Assembly: GCF_014839805.1 (NCBI RefSeq)
Contig: NC_051129.1
Coordinates: 13,520,920-13,584,919 of the forward strand
Direction: 5' to 3'
DNA from: Manduca sexta
Taxonomy: Eukaryota; Arthropoda; Insecta; Lepidoptera; Sphingidae
DNA: 64,000 nt
Part shown: positions 35,834 through 48,406 of the stretch, one piece after another
Layout of the letters: each line of letters opens with the position of its first letter
Numbering within the stretch: position 1 is the first letter of the stretch
The notes under the pieces: generated by a model
The model's database searches: none
Told to the model about the DNA's origin: nothing
Seen by the model: only the letters and a program-made list of their open reading frames with translations
Made by a program: the position numbers and the translations under genes

Positions 35834-38620
35834 CAGCTTTGTTTCAGTTTGACGGTTGTGCTGTTGACACTGGACCGCCTTCTCGGCTGTCGCCTGATGA
35901 TGCTCTTGCCCGAGGCCTATAGATCACACTTAGACGAAACCAATATACGTGCATCCTCATAACTAATAACATTACCAGGAAACAGTGTCTATTATTATTT
36001 TCGACTTCTTCTTGGAGCGTACGAAGCAGTGTGCTCCTTGTAACATTGGTACACAGCATAGGTTTGGTTGTGAGATAATAAAAAAATATTAAGCATTATG
36101 AGGCAGAAATGAAAGTCATAGAGTGACCAGTGCTGTACATACATAAACACTGGTGTTACTGCGACGGTGTGGGCGCTAACCGTTAACAAGCAATTTGAAT
36201 AAAAATACTTCGCGTCAATCGCCGCCTAGTGCACACGCAGTTTTACAATTCTCGGGAAAATTTTAAACGTTACAATTGTCGGGTGATATAGGATCGTAAC
36301 TCCGCGTTTGTAGGTCAGCCACAGTGTACGTCGTTCAGTAGGTCATTTGTTTCACTATTTTTATCTGCGGCGAGTGTACTATAAATTAGATAATGTGTTT
36401 TGAGTGCTCGATGTTTGTATTGGATTCGCGAAGGTCTAGTATCTGGCTGGTGGTGGATTGGAATTTTGTGATAATTGGCTAATTAAATAGTTTTTGACAA
36501 ATAATGGCGCCAATGATTACGTTTTCGTGATATTTTCGTCCAGTTCGAGATTATACGATTGCTATTTCATCATGTTTAGATTTTGATATATATGTACGTA
36601 CCTACTACGAGATTACAGTATATCTTATACTTAATAAAATGTTTATTTACAATGTTTGTAGGATCTAAAATATTGTTTCTATAACCATTTTATCTTCTAT
36701 CAGTATTGTTCTAATAATTTATATACAATAAAAGTTTTTGCAACACGTTCAGAATTGCAATCAGTGTACATTATAACATCAAGCACACGAAAGTTAATAC
36801 AAAACGAACAGTGTCTATTGTCGGTGAATTGCAACGTATAATCTGATCAATAAGTAGATAGGAAAGCGGCCGGGTCAGCCGAGATTACAACCCCAATCAC
36901 GAGATAGTAAGACAAAAAGCAGCCGATATGCGTGATTGATGAACCTGCGGCGGCGAAAGGATTGTGAGAAATGGTGTTTTGTTGTTTCTACCAGTGATGG
37001 GATGGGATGATGAATGCGGTGGTGGGATTGGTGATCGGTGATCATGTATGGCAGGTTAAGGTGTGGATGTATTGTTGAAGGAGATATGTCTTTGCCGATT
37101 TGTGTTTATGATGAAGACTTTCATGGAGTGGAAATGATTGGGAAATGTTATATTCTAATGATCATAAAGTCGAAAATATTTTAAATTAGACAATTCGAAT
37201 GTTTAATTTAACATAAATATATATTTAAAATTTGCAAATATTTTTTTGTCTTCTGTTTTATCTGTAAACAAAGGTCAATATTTAGCAAACGTATTAGACA
37301 ACAATTAATACAAACACGTTAAAAATCACATCACTGAACAAATTGAATTTAGTAATTATCGTAATTAATTGTTTTCGAAAACAGTAAACAAATATGTATT
37401 GGTTAAATATCAGATGTTTTGTTTGGAAAAACAACTTGACATAAGTTCATGCTTATATTTTAGAGGGGAAAATATGTAAAATATATTATTACATTGGCCA
37501 CGCAAGATACTATTACCATAACGACTATAAATTCCAATCGCACTTAGTTAAGCTTTTCTACGAATCATCAAACATAAATTTTAATTTCACATCCGATTCT
37601 ATGTAACCCGCCACGCCTAAATGCAGTTTCACACACATTGTCGAAACGTGAATTAAAATGTATAACCATGAACGATTCGCGAAGTTCTCGCGGACGTGAC
37701 TCACTGTCTAAACATTAGCTACGCGACGTCAGCTGTTGCTATGTCCGAATATCTCTACTTGAATATTCCGCATTCTTACATTTTCTCTATAAAGATCGAG
37801 TTAATAGTCGCCGCGTCCCACGTGCCGCCGCCTTAAGGCCAAGCGCTGTCGGGAATTTTTATCGACCGATTAATTAATTTAAATTATCACTCAATGGCTC
37901 TGTGCGAACGATTTTTACGCGTTATTTATGCGATGGGCGTGTAAATGATCGTCTCTGTTGGTTTATAGTTTTACATATTTAATTATTTGTTTGAGTTTCG
38001 ATTGTTGACGTGAAACGGACAGGTGAAGACCCTGTATTATGATGTTTAACATCTGATTTTGTATAGTGACGAGTACAATACGGTGCTATTGTGAATTGTA
38101 TCAGATTGAAGCTCGTATTCCTACTGTTTATGTGTAGGCGTGATCACTATCGGGCAGTCTTCTCGTGTCGTCATTCCTCGTACATAAATATAATCGTAAT
38201 CACTCGCGGTAACAATGATTTTCCTGTTGAGATGCACTGTTTCTAAGATTAATACATTTGCATTACTTTAATCGTTCAGAAATGCGAAACACTTGAGCTT
38301 TTAATTGTGTTTACATTCGTGAAAATATTTGAATGTAAAACAAGCTATAATGTTACCAATAACCACATATTTAAGTGTCTAAATTGCTTGTCTAGTTGTG
38401 ATTAGCGCGGTAATTGATGTTATTATTATGAATTTAATGACACGGTTGAGTTGCCAGCCGTAATTTTAGGGCGACATATTTTTCCGTTCGGGTTTTAGCT
38501 TCAAGTTGTTTTTGTGCTACTTTGGTAGTAAAATTCGCAAGATTTGCCGTGACTTATGATACTCTATATTTTTTTAAATCACAGTCACTCTAAATGTCCA
38601 CTCGGCTCATTATTCACAAT
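35834..38620. other. non-coding stretch of contig 2
   Basis: No exon with domain or matched splice phases. The base composition is mixed and lacks obvious repeats, so conserved non-coding or intronic DNA is possible. Confidence 0.35.
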
Positions 38621-38640
38621 ACCCCCATCCGCATTCCGGT

Positions 38641-38737
38641 AACCGGTTCAAACTAAACATTGACCGGTACGCGGCGCGCCTGCCCTTAACTAGACGTTGT
38701 AATTGGGCCAGGATGTCGGGAATAACCGGTTGAGTCA
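38641..38737. promoter_or_regulatory. cluster of Grainyhead-like sites with an AP-1 site
   Basis: AACCGGTT, the palindromic Grainyhead consensus, occurs at 38641-38648 and 38724-38731, with a related GACCGGTA at 38662-38669. The second perfect site overlaps TGAGTCA (38731-38737), an exact AP-1 consensus, by one base. In flies, Grainyhead and AP-1 sites act together in epidermal wound-response enhancers. The region is GC-richer than its flanks and non-coding. Function is inferred from the motifs only. Confidence 0.4.
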
Positions 38738-41265
38738 GCCGACCTCGTGACTGCGACGCCCACTGTGCTGTCCCTATGCTCGGATTCAGCGCGATTCCGG
38801 CGTAGTGCTGGGATTATTGTTTTTGCGTGATTTGCGTTCCGGTCGTGGTGTGCATCACTAATGATGGGTCAATGTTTTTAGATGTGAAAGGGTTGATTGA
38901 ATAGGGTTAGAGGTGTTATTGAATATGTAAAATTGTAGGCAATCTGTGCTATGCCAAAGAAAAATGATGGAGTGATTGGCTGATAACGTAGTGATGGAAA
39001 TAGTAGAGTTGTACCGTGGAGCGAGCGAGCGATTGATTAAATACACGTGATCGGGACTTTTGCATTGACATTGGGTCAAGATCGCGTTAAAATAAATATT
39101 AGATATTACTCATCTTTCGGACTTATTATCGCATTGTTTAGGTAAAGCTAATGAGATTGTTATGGCACTAATAATTTTGATTTTAAAACAAAACGGATTA
39201 TATATTAGTATTCAAAGTCATTTAGATCGTCTAGATACGGCGCAATATGTACGATACGACAGCATCTGTATTGAAATAAATTTTAAACGTTGTATGTTCA
39301 AGAAAAGCGGAAAGATTAGCAAAAAATATCCTACAGTATTACGTAAGATCTGTTGGAAGGACACCGATGACACGTTATTTCTAACGCGACGCAACAGCTA
39401 TCGGCGTTCAGCCATTTTCACACGTAACAGGTTCCCACAACCAATAAAATATCTCGTGTTTTTTTTCCGCAACGATGTAAATTATTCGCCAGACGACAGT
39501 ATATATTTTTTAACAGAGCTGTAACAATTTTTTCTAGAGACCATCTCGCGTACCAATAAAAATGAATGGATCCACAAATTGTTATTTTCAAGGTCGAGCT
39601 TCGTGAATTTTATATATAACTCGCCAATTTCTTGTGACTACTGGATCGTTCAAGGTTCACAGATAAGTGTATATAGGTTAGTGGGCAAGTGATATCTGCA
39701 GAGATATCTTGAACTAGTTCGCGAGATAAAAACATCTTGTATCTAGGAGTTTGACGGGCGATGTATCAGATAGCCGTTGTTAGGCTATAATATGTAGCAA
39801 AGTACGTTTGTGATAGGTCTTAACGCGTCACTCGAAGGATATCACATCTCTAATGATCTGTTTGAGCTACATTCATAAAAGTTTATCGATTTGTAGTTCA
39901 TTACCACAGCTAATTGCGTTTCTGAACAATCATAGCACAATTTGTCTTTCGTTTATCGTTATCATTACATGAGTTAATTACAACGCAGTGCGTTATATGA
40001 TAGCATGATGTCATCCACATTACAAGGACCACCATGAATCCCTCACCTAATAAGTCAGTCAGACATTCCTGACCGATACGAGCAGACAAAGAACCCCTGA
40101 ATCACTCGTGAACTACGCTTAATCCAAACGTGTACTAAAAATAGTGCAACCGGCTCATACATTGTGTGTAATGCTACATAGTTTCGTTTGCCAAAACGAT
40201 TTGCATGCGATGCGGTACAGAAATACTTAATTGATTCACTGTACCAGTTGTGCAATAACTTTGACATTTCCTTTTGCATTTTACATTGTGTAACGTCACT
40301 CTCGTAGTTCACAATGAGATTGAGAACCAGACGACTCGTTTTACGGTCCACTGACTAGAGATTAGAATGTAAAATCGATTGTACGTGTGTGTTTATTGGT
40401 ATATATATCTATAGCTTATGAAAGAGAAATTAGTTTGTTTGATAAACCAGTTTTATTTTGAAACTGCAAGCAAATCTGCACTACATGTCAAAGTGGTTTT
40501 GGATGCAATTAGCAAAATGCAAAATGCGGGTCTTCGTGGGCGATATGTGCAATTTTGAACTGTATCTAATATTACAGGTAATAAAATCCTTTATTTTAGT
40601 AATTGCATTCGTATGCGTAAGTTCTCTAAGGTATCATCCTTGTGATGTGGTTTGAAATATGTTGGAACCGGTGTAATTGTAAAAAATACCCAGTTATTTT
40701 TAAATATAACATCTTAAGACTTAGAATATCAGGATTCAGGAAAATAGTACTGTAGTTCGTCATCAATATAACAGTAGGCACTAACTACTAAAACTACGAA
40801 TTTGACACTTGGTGCAAATCCTGTTTACAGAGAAGCATTACGTTTGAAATACAACTAACAACCTTTAATCTGATGGAATCATTAAATTATTTTTCTGGTT
40901 TTAATATTCTTTCGCTCTGAATTCCAATAATTCCGATATATTATTCTTCATATACCACAAAGTTACGTCCAAATCTCGCTATCACACGGAGTCCGCCGAG
41001 CCCGCATACCCGATTACAAAACACTCGTAATTAATATTCAAAAGGCGTTTTTTTGTACAACTGTTAAATTATACGTTACACGGGTCTTAATTAACGTAAC
41101 GCAGCGACACTGCGCCCGATAGTATAAATGTGTATTATTTAATTTGTGAATGCATTTCGAGTATCATTACAAAGATTAAGTAATATTGAACTCGCTCGCT
41201 TGTTAATGGGTCCACTTTGAACAGTGTGGTCTACGCTTATGAAAGTATTTCGTAATGTATAGGTT
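38738..41265. other. non-coding stretch of contig 2
   Basis: Open frames up to 120 codons (39162-39524, plus) show no domain. No repeat boundary is clear. Confidence 0.35.
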
Positions 41266-41480
41266 TACATACATATTCACGCTTTTTATCCCCTAAGGGG
41301 TAGACAGAGGCGCAAGTAGTATACAGAGGCGCATCTAGTAATACTACTTTCCGCCGTGTGCATTCCGTCTCATGGTGTGATAAAGGCGAGCCTATCGCCA
41401 TATCGAGCACAAATTCTAGGCTGCGGGCTGATACTGAGTAGAAAAACCCAATATCCCGACCCCGAGATCAGTAACCAATA
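41266..41480 (-). mobile_element. diverged SINE-like copy
   Basis: It shows the TTTATCCCCTAAGGGGTAGA box, a TGTGCATTCCGTCTCATGGT stretch and an AACCCAATATCCC linker in the same order as 30987-31222, with many differences and a small internal duplication near 41300-41340. The head is degraded. Confidence 0.6.
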
Positions 41481-42242
41481 GAGTATTCAAGTCCTTTCTA
41501 GAACTCCTGGCTTGTCCAAAGGGAGCGCTTTAACCAGCATTTCAAAATCCTCTATCGCAATGATTACTTTCACAGCCACATTCGAAAGATTGTCATCTCA
41601 ACTTTCGCTTCAATTTCATACTGTTTATATTTTGATATTCTTCCGACACTCGTAATACAAAATCCGCATTGGATTAGACATAGAGCTTGTTCATTGTCAA
41701 AACTCATTCGTCCTCATTTTATCGAAAACTCAAGGCCACTGTTTGCGCATGGCTTTTCGTATCTGGTGCCATGTGCATATTATATAATTAATATTATCTA
41801 ACTCTGCCACATCGGTCACGTGCTGATTGTCTAAAGTGTGATAAGGTGATTATGTGTTGTGAGAAGGTTTTTTTTATAGCGCGTTGCTGTGTGCTGAGCG
41901 ATGTATGCGGACTTTTATCTAATGATATATGCAGGGTTGGCACGCGTGCATGAGTTCTCGAGGTTCTATAGGCGTGAATAGATTGTGAAAAGCCCGCTGG
42001 TTCGATTTCTGTGTTAAGATAAACATTGTATCTCTGATGCTTGTTGAGGTGTTTTGAGATTGAAAGAATTGAAAAGGCAGAAATGTATACTAATATCACA
42101 GAGTATGATATGTATTTAAAATAGGTACTTAGATGTATGTATGTAATAAGTAGCTTGTGATTGTTTTTGTTAAACAATAGAAAGCTATACTGTAAATATA
42201 GTAATATAGATTACATGTACAAAAATATGCCATTGCAAACAA

Positions 42243-42340
42243 TACTATTTTTCGGATTTTATCTCGGTTTTTATATTATAATTTTTTCCTAACGTTTCGA
42301 AGACTGCAGCCTTCGTGGTCAGGGAGGGGACTGGGGTTAT
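42243..42340. mobile_element. MITE-like element, copy 2 (one-ended)
   Basis: CGGATTTTATCTCGGTTTTT is followed by CTAACGTTTCGAAGACTGCA and CCTTCGTGGTCAGGGAGGGG. This is the same family as 35700-35833, but the right inverted end is absent. Confidence 0.65.
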
Positions 42341-43230
42341 TTAAAAGATTAAAATAGCTATATTTCAATGCCTAAAATTCGAATTAACGTAGGAAATCGC
42401 TATTGCAAACAATTTCGTGTCATTTTCTGTTGATCAGTGTACACTGTAAGTTGAATAACATGTATTTCCACAGCCAATTATGGACTTTATTACAACGTAG
42501 ATCTCGTTTTAGAACAGAGGTAGAGCTGGACAGAATTTTGAATGGACAGTGACTGATATCTCACTAACAAAAATTGGACCGCTTTTCGAGTATGATTGCG
42601 TCCATGCAAAATGTATGGCAATCTCTTCGTTTCTCGGATGTGCACATTTGCCTCGCCAAATTAAACTCTACTAGCCTATTTAAAGTCATGGCCAAACTAA
42701 TGATACTTTGTCACCAGTCTTCATTTATTGCACGATATAAATAATTCGCGAACACAATTTCCGCCTTAATTGAAATAATAGCGCATCCTAATAAGTGCGC
42801 GATATCTTATATAACGTGGTGGAATCGCCGCCCGTATCGAGCCCGTAACACAACCGTCGCGTACGAGAATAGTCATCGACAGATCACGCCGGTTGCGTCA
42901 TCTTTAGGGTTGCCACACGCGTCAGTATATCCAATAATTATAGGCACTGAAATGCTATTTACCCAGCCGTCTATTTCATAGTCGGCCAATGCTCTATGTC
43001 ATTTTACAAAGGCTGATGATGACGCAGATGCAGATATTTTGTTGTTCTTTAAAATATATTTCAACGGAGAACAAATTGAGATATGAAAAAAGAAATGTTT
43101 TCCTTTATAAAAAATTGGGATAATCCTCTCCAATCTTGATTAGATAGTTAGCAAGTTTAACCTCCTCATATATTTAGATAAATAAAAATATTTAGCAAAA
43201 ATAAATTATTATAAATTACATTTTCAACGC
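42341..43230. other. AT-rich DNA, nothing recognised
   Basis: No exon, RNA gene or repeat is recognised. Confidence 0.4.
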
Positions 43231-43402
43231 AATGCGGCAGCCCTATCGCCACCGACGCCGACGCCGGCGCCGCGTCGCATGTCGGTCACTGTGCTAGCGC
43301 AACACGTGTGCGGTCACGCGGCGGCGACCGCGTCGCGCGATCTTCGCGCACGCTGTTTGTGGGCACGCGTCGCTGATCGCGTTTGTGATGACGATTGCGT
43401 CA
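43231..43402. promoter_or_regulatory. CpG-rich patch, possible promoter or first exon
   Basis: A short block with very dense CpG (for example GACGCCGACGCCGGCGCCGC) stands out from AT-rich flanks and ends at CGTCAG followed by GTAGAT, a possible plus-strand donor. No protein-like frame is clear. It could be a first non-coding exon of a gene that the assembly has not joined correctly. Confidence 0.3.
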
Positions 43403-43424
43403 GGTAGATCTGATGATCATGTTC

Positions 43425-43516
43425 AACTCATCTGTAATTAATTATCCAAACATTAACCCCTGGAGAATATTAATTCTCCAGGGGTTAATGTTTGGATAAT
43501 TAATTACAGATGAGTT
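43425..43516. repeat. perfect palindrome, 44-bp arms, 4-base loop
   Basis: Arms 43425-43468 and 43473-43516 are exact reverse complements across all 44 bases, separated by ATTA. It ends 90 bases before the second N gap. It may be a real foldback element or a fold-back read artefact at a contig end. Confidence 0.95.
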
Positions 43517-43606
43517 CTGGATCAAGACCTCTTATTTTTTTATTAGACTTTCATCATTAGTAGGTATTGTGGAGATCACATCAGGCGATCCATATGCTCG
43601 TTTTCC

Positions 43607-44106
43607 NNNNNNNNNNNNNNNNNNNNNNNNNNNNNNNNNNNNNNNNNNNNNNNNNNNNNNNNNNNNNNNNNNNNNNNNNNNNNNNNNNNNNNNNNNNNNN
43701 NNNNNNNNNNNNNNNNNNNNNNNNNNNNNNNNNNNNNNNNNNNNNNNNNNNNNNNNNNNNNNNNNNNNNNNNNNNNNNNNNNNNNNNNNNNNNNNNNNNN
43801 NNNNNNNNNNNNNNNNNNNNNNNNNNNNNNNNNNNNNNNNNNNNNNNNNNNNNNNNNNNNNNNNNNNNNNNNNNNNNNNNNNNNNNNNNNNNNNNNNNNN
43901 NNNNNNNNNNNNNNNNNNNNNNNNNNNNNNNNNNNNNNNNNNNNNNNNNNNNNNNNNNNNNNNNNNNNNNNNNNNNNNNNNNNNNNNNNNNNNNNNNNNN
44001 NNNNNNNNNNNNNNNNNNNNNNNNNNNNNNNNNNNNNNNNNNNNNNNNNNNNNNNNNNNNNNNNNNNNNNNNNNNNNNNNNNNNNNNNNNNNNNNNNNNN
44101 NNNNNN
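43607..44106. other. assembly gap of 500 N
   Basis: Exactly 500 N, the same size as the gap at 24632, so likely a placeholder. The GH31 gene should continue leftwards through it. Confidence 0.99.
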
Positions 44107-44181
44107 AGAGAGAGAGACACACACAGACGCACGCACACACGCACACACGCAACACACGCACGACCGCACACACGCACACAT
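44107..44181. repeat. GA/CA microsatellite at contig edge
   Basis: A short AG run passes into a degenerate CA/CACG run. Such sequence often ends contigs. Confidence 0.9.
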
Positions 44182-44544
44182 CTTCTCGCCATGTGAAATT
44201 TAATTTAGGGACGAAAAAACGATATTTGCTATGGACACAAAAGTTTAAAGTCGATTTGAAATTTTGAATTCGATCAGGTACTATAGTGATGTACGCAATA
44301 TGGACGTTATAGTTTAACTACGCAGTACTTACCACCAGGTACAATTTACTTTCAGTTAGAACAGAAGATGAATAATATTATTAAAACCTACGCGAGATAT
44401 ATTAAATTAGTCGAAAGCAACCCTGTTTTACTCGCATGGCAGTCGGAATCATCGACCAATTTCGACCTATTAAGTAGGTCATCTTGAAGGACGAGTGCTA
44501 AGAGGACGTCGCGTCACTCAAGAATGAAGAAGATGAATATTTAC
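44182..44544. other. GH31 intron, cut by gap
   Basis: Intron sequence after the donor at 44544. No further exon appears before the gap. Confidence 0.6.
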
Positions 44545-44677
44545 CAATTATAATCATGTAGTGCATCCCTTCGCTGTGGATCTTGTTGACAAACTGTGGC
44601 AGTTCGGCGAACTTCTCCTTGTCGTACGTGAAGTCGTTGCGATTCCTCATGTAGTCAATGTCGTTCCATTGCACGTC
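44545..44677 (-). CDS. GH31 alpha-glucosidase exon 11, last one in window
   Basis: Acceptor TTCTCAG precedes 44677 and donor GTAAAT follows 44545. It encodes [20 protein letters not shown], then [20 protein letters not shown] and MIIIG. The WNDIDYM motif, DFTYD and the HSEGMHY stretch are standard landmarks of the GH31 catalytic barrel, and the Asp of DIDY lines the substrate pocket in this family. The exon leaves phase 1 with G, and the family pattern expects GAx (Asp) of an IIDPGI-type motif next. The exons for the catalytic nucleophile (a WLDMNE-type motif) and the acid/base are absent from the window. Confidence 0.9.
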
Positions 44678-44997
44678 CTGAGAACACGAATAAATTATGT
44701 TATTGAAAAAAAAATTGTATACCCTACTTGGAGTATGTTACAATTTAAGACATAAATTGCTAAATATATTTGACATCAATATTTTTTATTCCGCAAAAGT
44801 TAACCACGGTTATTCCGGAGATATACTTGAACAGACAACTATTACACCCTAGTTTATGGATCTTTCGCGTGTGACAATTCGTGTATATAAAAAAGCAATA
44901 TACGTTCTTGCAACCAAGTCTCGTATGCGAAGTAGTCATCCAGAAAAAATCGTATAAGAGTCTCTAGAATATCTTAAAATATTCTTATAATACGTAC

Positions 44998-45067
44998 AAA
45001 GGGAATGCCCGCATCTCTGTTAGCCTGCCACACTTGTTTAGTGACATTCAAATTTCCGTACTCGAAT
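44998..45067 (-). CDS. GH31 alpha-glucosidase exon 10
   Basis: A 70-base exon encodes KFEYGNLNVTKQVWQANRDA and GIPF. It follows HLC from exon 9 and precedes DVQWND of exon 11, exactly the order of the GH31 barrel start. Acceptor TTTTCAG and donor GTACGT are good, and the phases (2 in, 0 out) match both neighbours. Confidence 0.9.
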
Positions 45068-45481
45068 CTGAAAATAAAAGGATTTAATGAGTTAGGCCTT
45101 AACAAGTAAAAAAATATTTTACCATTAATTTATTGGCAACATTAAACCGTAGTTGAAATACGGACTTACTACTCAAAATTAAATTATATAATTATTTCTG
45201 ATATCTATTTGGAAAATATGTAAATCAGATAATTAACGGTTACCATAATCCAAACCACGCAATACTATGTAAATCAGAAAAAAGTTAGGGATTTTTTAAC
45301 AACTCCAACAATCCAATTATTAGTAAAGACCAGGTCAAAATACCCGGAATCGGCGGGAATACACGAAAAGATTGATGAAGGTGAAGGAAACACGAGATAT
45401 GCCAGAATCGTGCAAACTGGCAATCCATAGCCTCTGCCCTACTCTATGGGATAGAGTATGTATGTATGTCCAATCCACTCA

Positions 45482-45670
<189 letters not shown>

Positions 45671-45699
45671 TTAATGAGGCAGTTGAAATAGAATTTTTT

Positions 45700-46100
45700 T
45701 GGTCTCGCAGGAAAAATCATGTTATGGATGTCATTTTCAAACCCGGGGAGCGGAAGAAAGGTTTATCGGATTCACCAGCTTTCCGACCCAAGGTGTCACC
45801 TAAATGACCCTGAGTCCCACCAATTTTATCCCAGCATACCAACAGACACCCATGGGCTGCTTCTGCGGTCCGTAAGACGGTTCCGAGGGGTCATGAATGC
45901 AATTTATTTCGCCGAACCCGTTTCGAAACAATATTCACGACTCATCTCTATTGAAGCACAGAGATCCTCATTTTAAATGCAGTACAATGATTTCGAGCTG
46001 CATAGCATGTTGTATTCGCAGTATTGTTTGAACTAAAGGCACGCATTCCCTGCTACGCGGCCACGACTTCCTCTAGTAATAGCCCCTTTAATCATCTCTT
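45700..46100. repeat. possible mobile-element remnant in GH31 intron
   Basis: A GC-richer block with an 85-codon plus-strand frame (45719-45976) but no domain lies within the intron between exons 8 and 9. The abrupt change of composition suggests an inserted element. The class is unknown. Confidence 0.3.
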
Positions 46101-46370
46101 ACGATTAGCAGGAGATACCATGGCGAAATTCTTTAAATGACCCCATACCACAGAACGGGAGAGAGTAACTCTAATACACTCCATAGCATGTGGACTGGTG
46201 TCCAGTTAGGATATATTGATGAAATTATCCCTCGCCAGACAATTATGCCGGTCTATTCAAACTCATTCATCCTCAATATGCCTAGCTTCTCCAACCTTAA
46301 CAAGTAATGATAATTTAAAAAATACTACACCATGCAATCCAGAAATGAGTATATACAAAAGGACCATTAC

Positions 46371-46461
46371 CCATAGCGTTAGAGTTAAGTAGAAGTGCAC
46401 CGTGACTGTTGCCGTTCTGTTCCACTGCCAAGTAAAATGGATGCGAGCCGTACAGATTCAT
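46371..46461 (-). CDS. GH31 alpha-glucosidase exon 8
   Basis: It encodes [20 protein letters not shown] and [10 protein letters not shown]. The [10 protein letters not shown] and [10 protein letters not shown] blocks are typical of the GH31 N-terminal beta-sandwich. Acceptor TTGTAG; donor GTAATG; phase 0 in and phase 1 out. Confidence 0.93.
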
Positions 46462-47011
46462 CTACAACAATGCACAAAATAATGTGACTCCGAGGCAGTA
46501 GTGATACAGAAGAAATAAAACAATTCATCTACAATAATGTACTAAATAATATGTTGACTCTGGTGCAGTAGTGATGTTACAGTTTAAATAAACCTATTTT
46601 ACCGATGTTATCGCGGTTATTTATAAATATGATAATATAAATAAAAATTCAGAAAAAAGATTAATAATAAATTGAAAAAGAAAGATATTTAAAAGGCTTT
46701 ATAAATCCCGAATAAAACAGACCGATGATACTATATTAGTTTGTGAGACAAAAGGAGTAATTCCCTACAAAAATAAAAACATGTATTCAAGATCTATCAA
46801 AGTATATAAAAGTAGTTTAATCATAAAAGAAGTATACAATGTTATATTAAAGTTCAACATTCTACATTACTATTAGTACAATAAAGGTTATAAAATTACT
46901 TTCTACATACAGGATGTCTCATTAATAAGGTATCTTGTACAACAAAATACCTAAGTGCAAAACTAAAAGTTATAAAGTATTAATTCAAAAATAAATTTTA
47001 TTATCACTTAC
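46462..47011. other. GH31 intron
   Basis: AT-rich intron between exons 7 and 8. Nothing else is recognised. Confidence 0.6.
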
Positions 47012-47186
47012 CCCCTCCCTAGGCACTCGGTCTCTATTAAATATAGCGATAGTGTTCCAATTCATATTGTTCATGAACCTTGCTCGTTTCTCGCCCAAGC
47101 CGAACACGCGGTTTGTGGGCAGAACGGCCGATATCTGCAGCATTTTGTTTGACAATATCAGACCTCCCACGTCTTGTGTGTTGAAA
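47012..47186 (-). CDS. GH31 alpha-glucosidase exon 7
   Basis: Encodes FNTQDVGGLILSNKMLQISA, VLPTNRVFGLGEKRARFMNN and MNWNTIAIFNRDRVPREG. The FNT and GLGE motifs are conserved landmarks of the GH31 N-terminal domain. Donor GTAAGT leaves phase 0 into exon 8. Confidence 0.93.
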
Positions 47187-47857
47187 CTGAAATTAATAAA
47201 ATAAATCGTCTTTTTAAACATAAACGTAAAAACAATTTACATAAGAACTCTATTTATAAAAAAAAATAATAATCACTGTTTCACTATCAACAAGACTATT
47301 AGCCGATTTCAATAAACTGTCATAATCGCTAACAGATAAATTCCAAAAATAAACCAATCAGCATTAGTCATTTAGGGACCGTTCAAGTATAGTACATAAG
47401 CACTAAAGTGGGGCGGGAGTCTATAGAATATCTTATTTTCGATCACATGGGAAACGGGGTTCTGAACAGTGATTATGTCAACAATATTATTTGTTTTGAT
47501 AAATAAATAATAATAAAGAAATTTAAACCATTTTTGTAAACATTATACCTATGCTTCTATAGGCATAGTATACGCCGCTCAGAAATCTGCTTTCTTTAGC
47601 TGATAAGATGGAGAGGTTAAAAAATAGTAAAATTCTGCGAACGGAATACTTAATAAGCCCCAACATGATAAATAAACTTCACTTCATTGATCTAATTTCA
47701 CAATCAACTCCGAAAGTGCAATTGTTTTTAATGAAATGAAATGGTGTATCTCCTTACTCAATGCTTAATTATGTATCATCTAAATTAGATTTCTTTTAGA
47801 GAATTTATATCCTGTTAATGTCACAATAAAAAATATCATTAAATTAATATTACTTAC
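47187..47857. other. GH31 intron
   Basis: AT-rich intron; no other feature seen. Confidence 0.6.
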
Positions 47858-48006
47858 ATGGTAACATTATCGGAATTCCTAATGACTTTGAAGCCAACAA
47901 GCGATCCTTCTATCTGCACCCTGTATTTCATAGTTCCTAGTGGTTTAGAAACTAAACTTATCTCCGGGTATGGCGGTTCGAATCTTTTGTTCTCTGGGTC
48001 GTAAAT
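47858..48006 (-). CDS. GH31 alpha-glucosidase exon 6
   Basis: Encodes IYDPENKRFEPPYPEISLVS, KPLGTMKYRVQIEGSLVGFK and VIRNSDNVT. The YDP..RFEPP block and the beta-strand pattern belong to the GH31 N-terminal sandwich. Acceptor TTCACAG, donor GTAAGT, phase 0 in and phase 2 out. Confidence 0.92.
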
Positions 48007-48406
48007 CTGTGAATAAACAACTTTATTTTCAACTCCAAAAAGGGATATAACTCGCCCTGGTAAAACTTAAAGTAGTATATTTACTAATTAATTCTAAATT
48101 ATGTGTCTATTCCAAACACTACTGTCTTTTACATAAATGCCTTGAGCTGACAATTCACTTCTGGGTTGCGTTTTGTAAAACGCAACAGAAGATATAAGAT
48201 GTATAAACATTGGAAATAAATACAATAAAAAACTCCTTTGTATTTTGGCATTATAAGTGATAGTTAACTATTTAAGACCGAATCCAATATAACTGTTCCA
48301 CACCCCCCAGGTGAGGATAGCGTTAACGGCTTTTTACCCCGTGTAAAAGGCAAGCTTACTAATATTTGAACTTTTTATAAAATATTTCCTTACAACATAC
48401 ACTGAC
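48007..48406. other. GH31 intron
   Basis: Intron with nothing else recognised. Confidence 0.6.

Noticed and set aside
39162..39524. 120-codon plus-strand frame
   Set aside because: Composition follows the AT-rich background; no motif or splice context.
43532..44267. Frames of over 200 codons across the second gap
   Set aside because: They consist of N and of the flanking CA microsatellite.
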